From contig JAICHI010000010.1 in assembly GCA_025922735.1 (NCBI GenBank), forward strand, positions 1 to 14,755: 14,755 nt of DNA, in the 5' to 3' direction. Below are positions 14,607 to 14,755 of the stretch, piece by piece. The position numbers and the translations under genes are program-made. The stretch is from Nitrososphaeraceae archaeon (lineage in GTDB: Archaea > Thermoproteota > Nitrososphaeria > Nitrososphaerales > Nitrososphaeraceae). Position 1 is the stretch's first letter. Each line of letters opens with the position of its first letter. The notes under the pieces are model-generated. The model did no database searches. It was not told where the DNA came from and worked only from the letters and a program-made list of their open reading frames with translations.

Positions 14607-14755
14607 ATGAAGTATAGGAGCAGAATCGACATAATTAGCGTGATTCTAGATGCGGCAAATGGCGGCACTGATGGTCTTACGAAGACTAAGATAATGTATC
14701 AGGCATATCTCAGCCACGAGCAAATTAAAGAGTATCTGAGTGTTCTAATTGAAAG
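14607..14755 (+). CDS. Winged helix-turn-helix protein, partial (N-terminus)
   Basis: The window ends after 49 codons. The start MKYRSRIDIISVILDAANGG, then TKTKIMYQAYLSHEQIKEYL and SVLIE, is the opening of an archaeal winged-helix DNA-binding domain: helix 1 (IDIISVILDAAN), helix 2 (TKTKIMYQAY) and recognition helix (SHEQIKEYLSVLIE). From memory such proteins of about 90-110 residues are present in many copies in Nitrososphaeria, and similar domains occur in crenarchaeal regulators. Start choice is supported by AAAGG just upstream and a TATA-like box at the right distance. The target is unknown; the inverted repeats upstream could be self-regulatory sites. Confidence 0.8.
   Translation, partial: MKYRSRIDIISVILDAANGGTDGLTKTKIMYQAYLSHEQIKEYLSVLIE

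Noticed and set aside
14405..14617. 70-codon plus-strand frame starting MTAPQPPSLS
   Set aside because: It contains the TATA box of the winged-helix gene, overlaps its start, and lacks recognisable structure.
1..14755. CRISPR array, insertion sequence or phage/defence cassette
   Set aside because: No regularly spaced repeats, transposase, integrase, toxin-antitoxin or nuclease motifs were seen on either strand.

Overview
The window looks archaeal and most like an ammonia-oxidising member of the Nitrososphaeria (Thaumarchaeota, probably Nitrososphaerales). The evidence is an isopentenyl phosphate kinase, a type 2 IPP isomerase and a GGPP synthase in one operon, an archaeal-type GluRS, TATA boxes about 26 bp from start codons with little or no 5' leader, many TTG/GTG starts, a type 1 copper protein, a PRC-barrel protein and an HTH protein of a kind I associate with this group. 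The organism call rests on recognising these families by eye, not on a search.

Layout. 1-154 is the C-terminal end of a cupredoxin (+). 446-519 is tRNA-Ala(GGC) (-). 804-2000 is an AT-rich malic enzyme gene (-) with a hairpin/T-run terminator. 2001-2810 has no convincing gene. 2811-3278 is a small unknown protein (+). 3279-3901 is AT-rich and gene-poor. 3902-5515 is a radical SAM protein with an N-terminal cobalamin-binding-like region (+), a candidate GDGT ring synthase relative. It converges on a small conserved-looking protein (5521-5850, -), which is followed upstream by a ferredoxin-NADP reductase (5906-6748, -) and a divergent 96-residue helical protein (6874-7164, +). 7165-7740 is mostly empty with possible relics.

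7741-13248 is one tightly packed minus-strand operon transcribed right to left: isopentenyl phosphate kinase, IPP isomerase type 2, GGPP synthase, GluRS, FAH-family hydrolase. Gaps are 0 to 7 bases, with one 4-base ATGA overlap, and a TATA box sits 26 bp before the first start. After it come a PRC-barrel protein (13466-13834, +), an AT-rich spacer with two inverted repeats and a GC-rich island, and the start of a winged-helix protein (14607 onward, +).

How they fit: the operon takes isopentenyl phosphate to IPP, DMAPP and GGPP, the precursor of archaeal ether lipids. If the radical SAM protein is a GDGT ring synthase, it would act at the other end of the same pathway, and the reductase could supply electrons to such steps. 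That link is inference; the operon content is seen directly.
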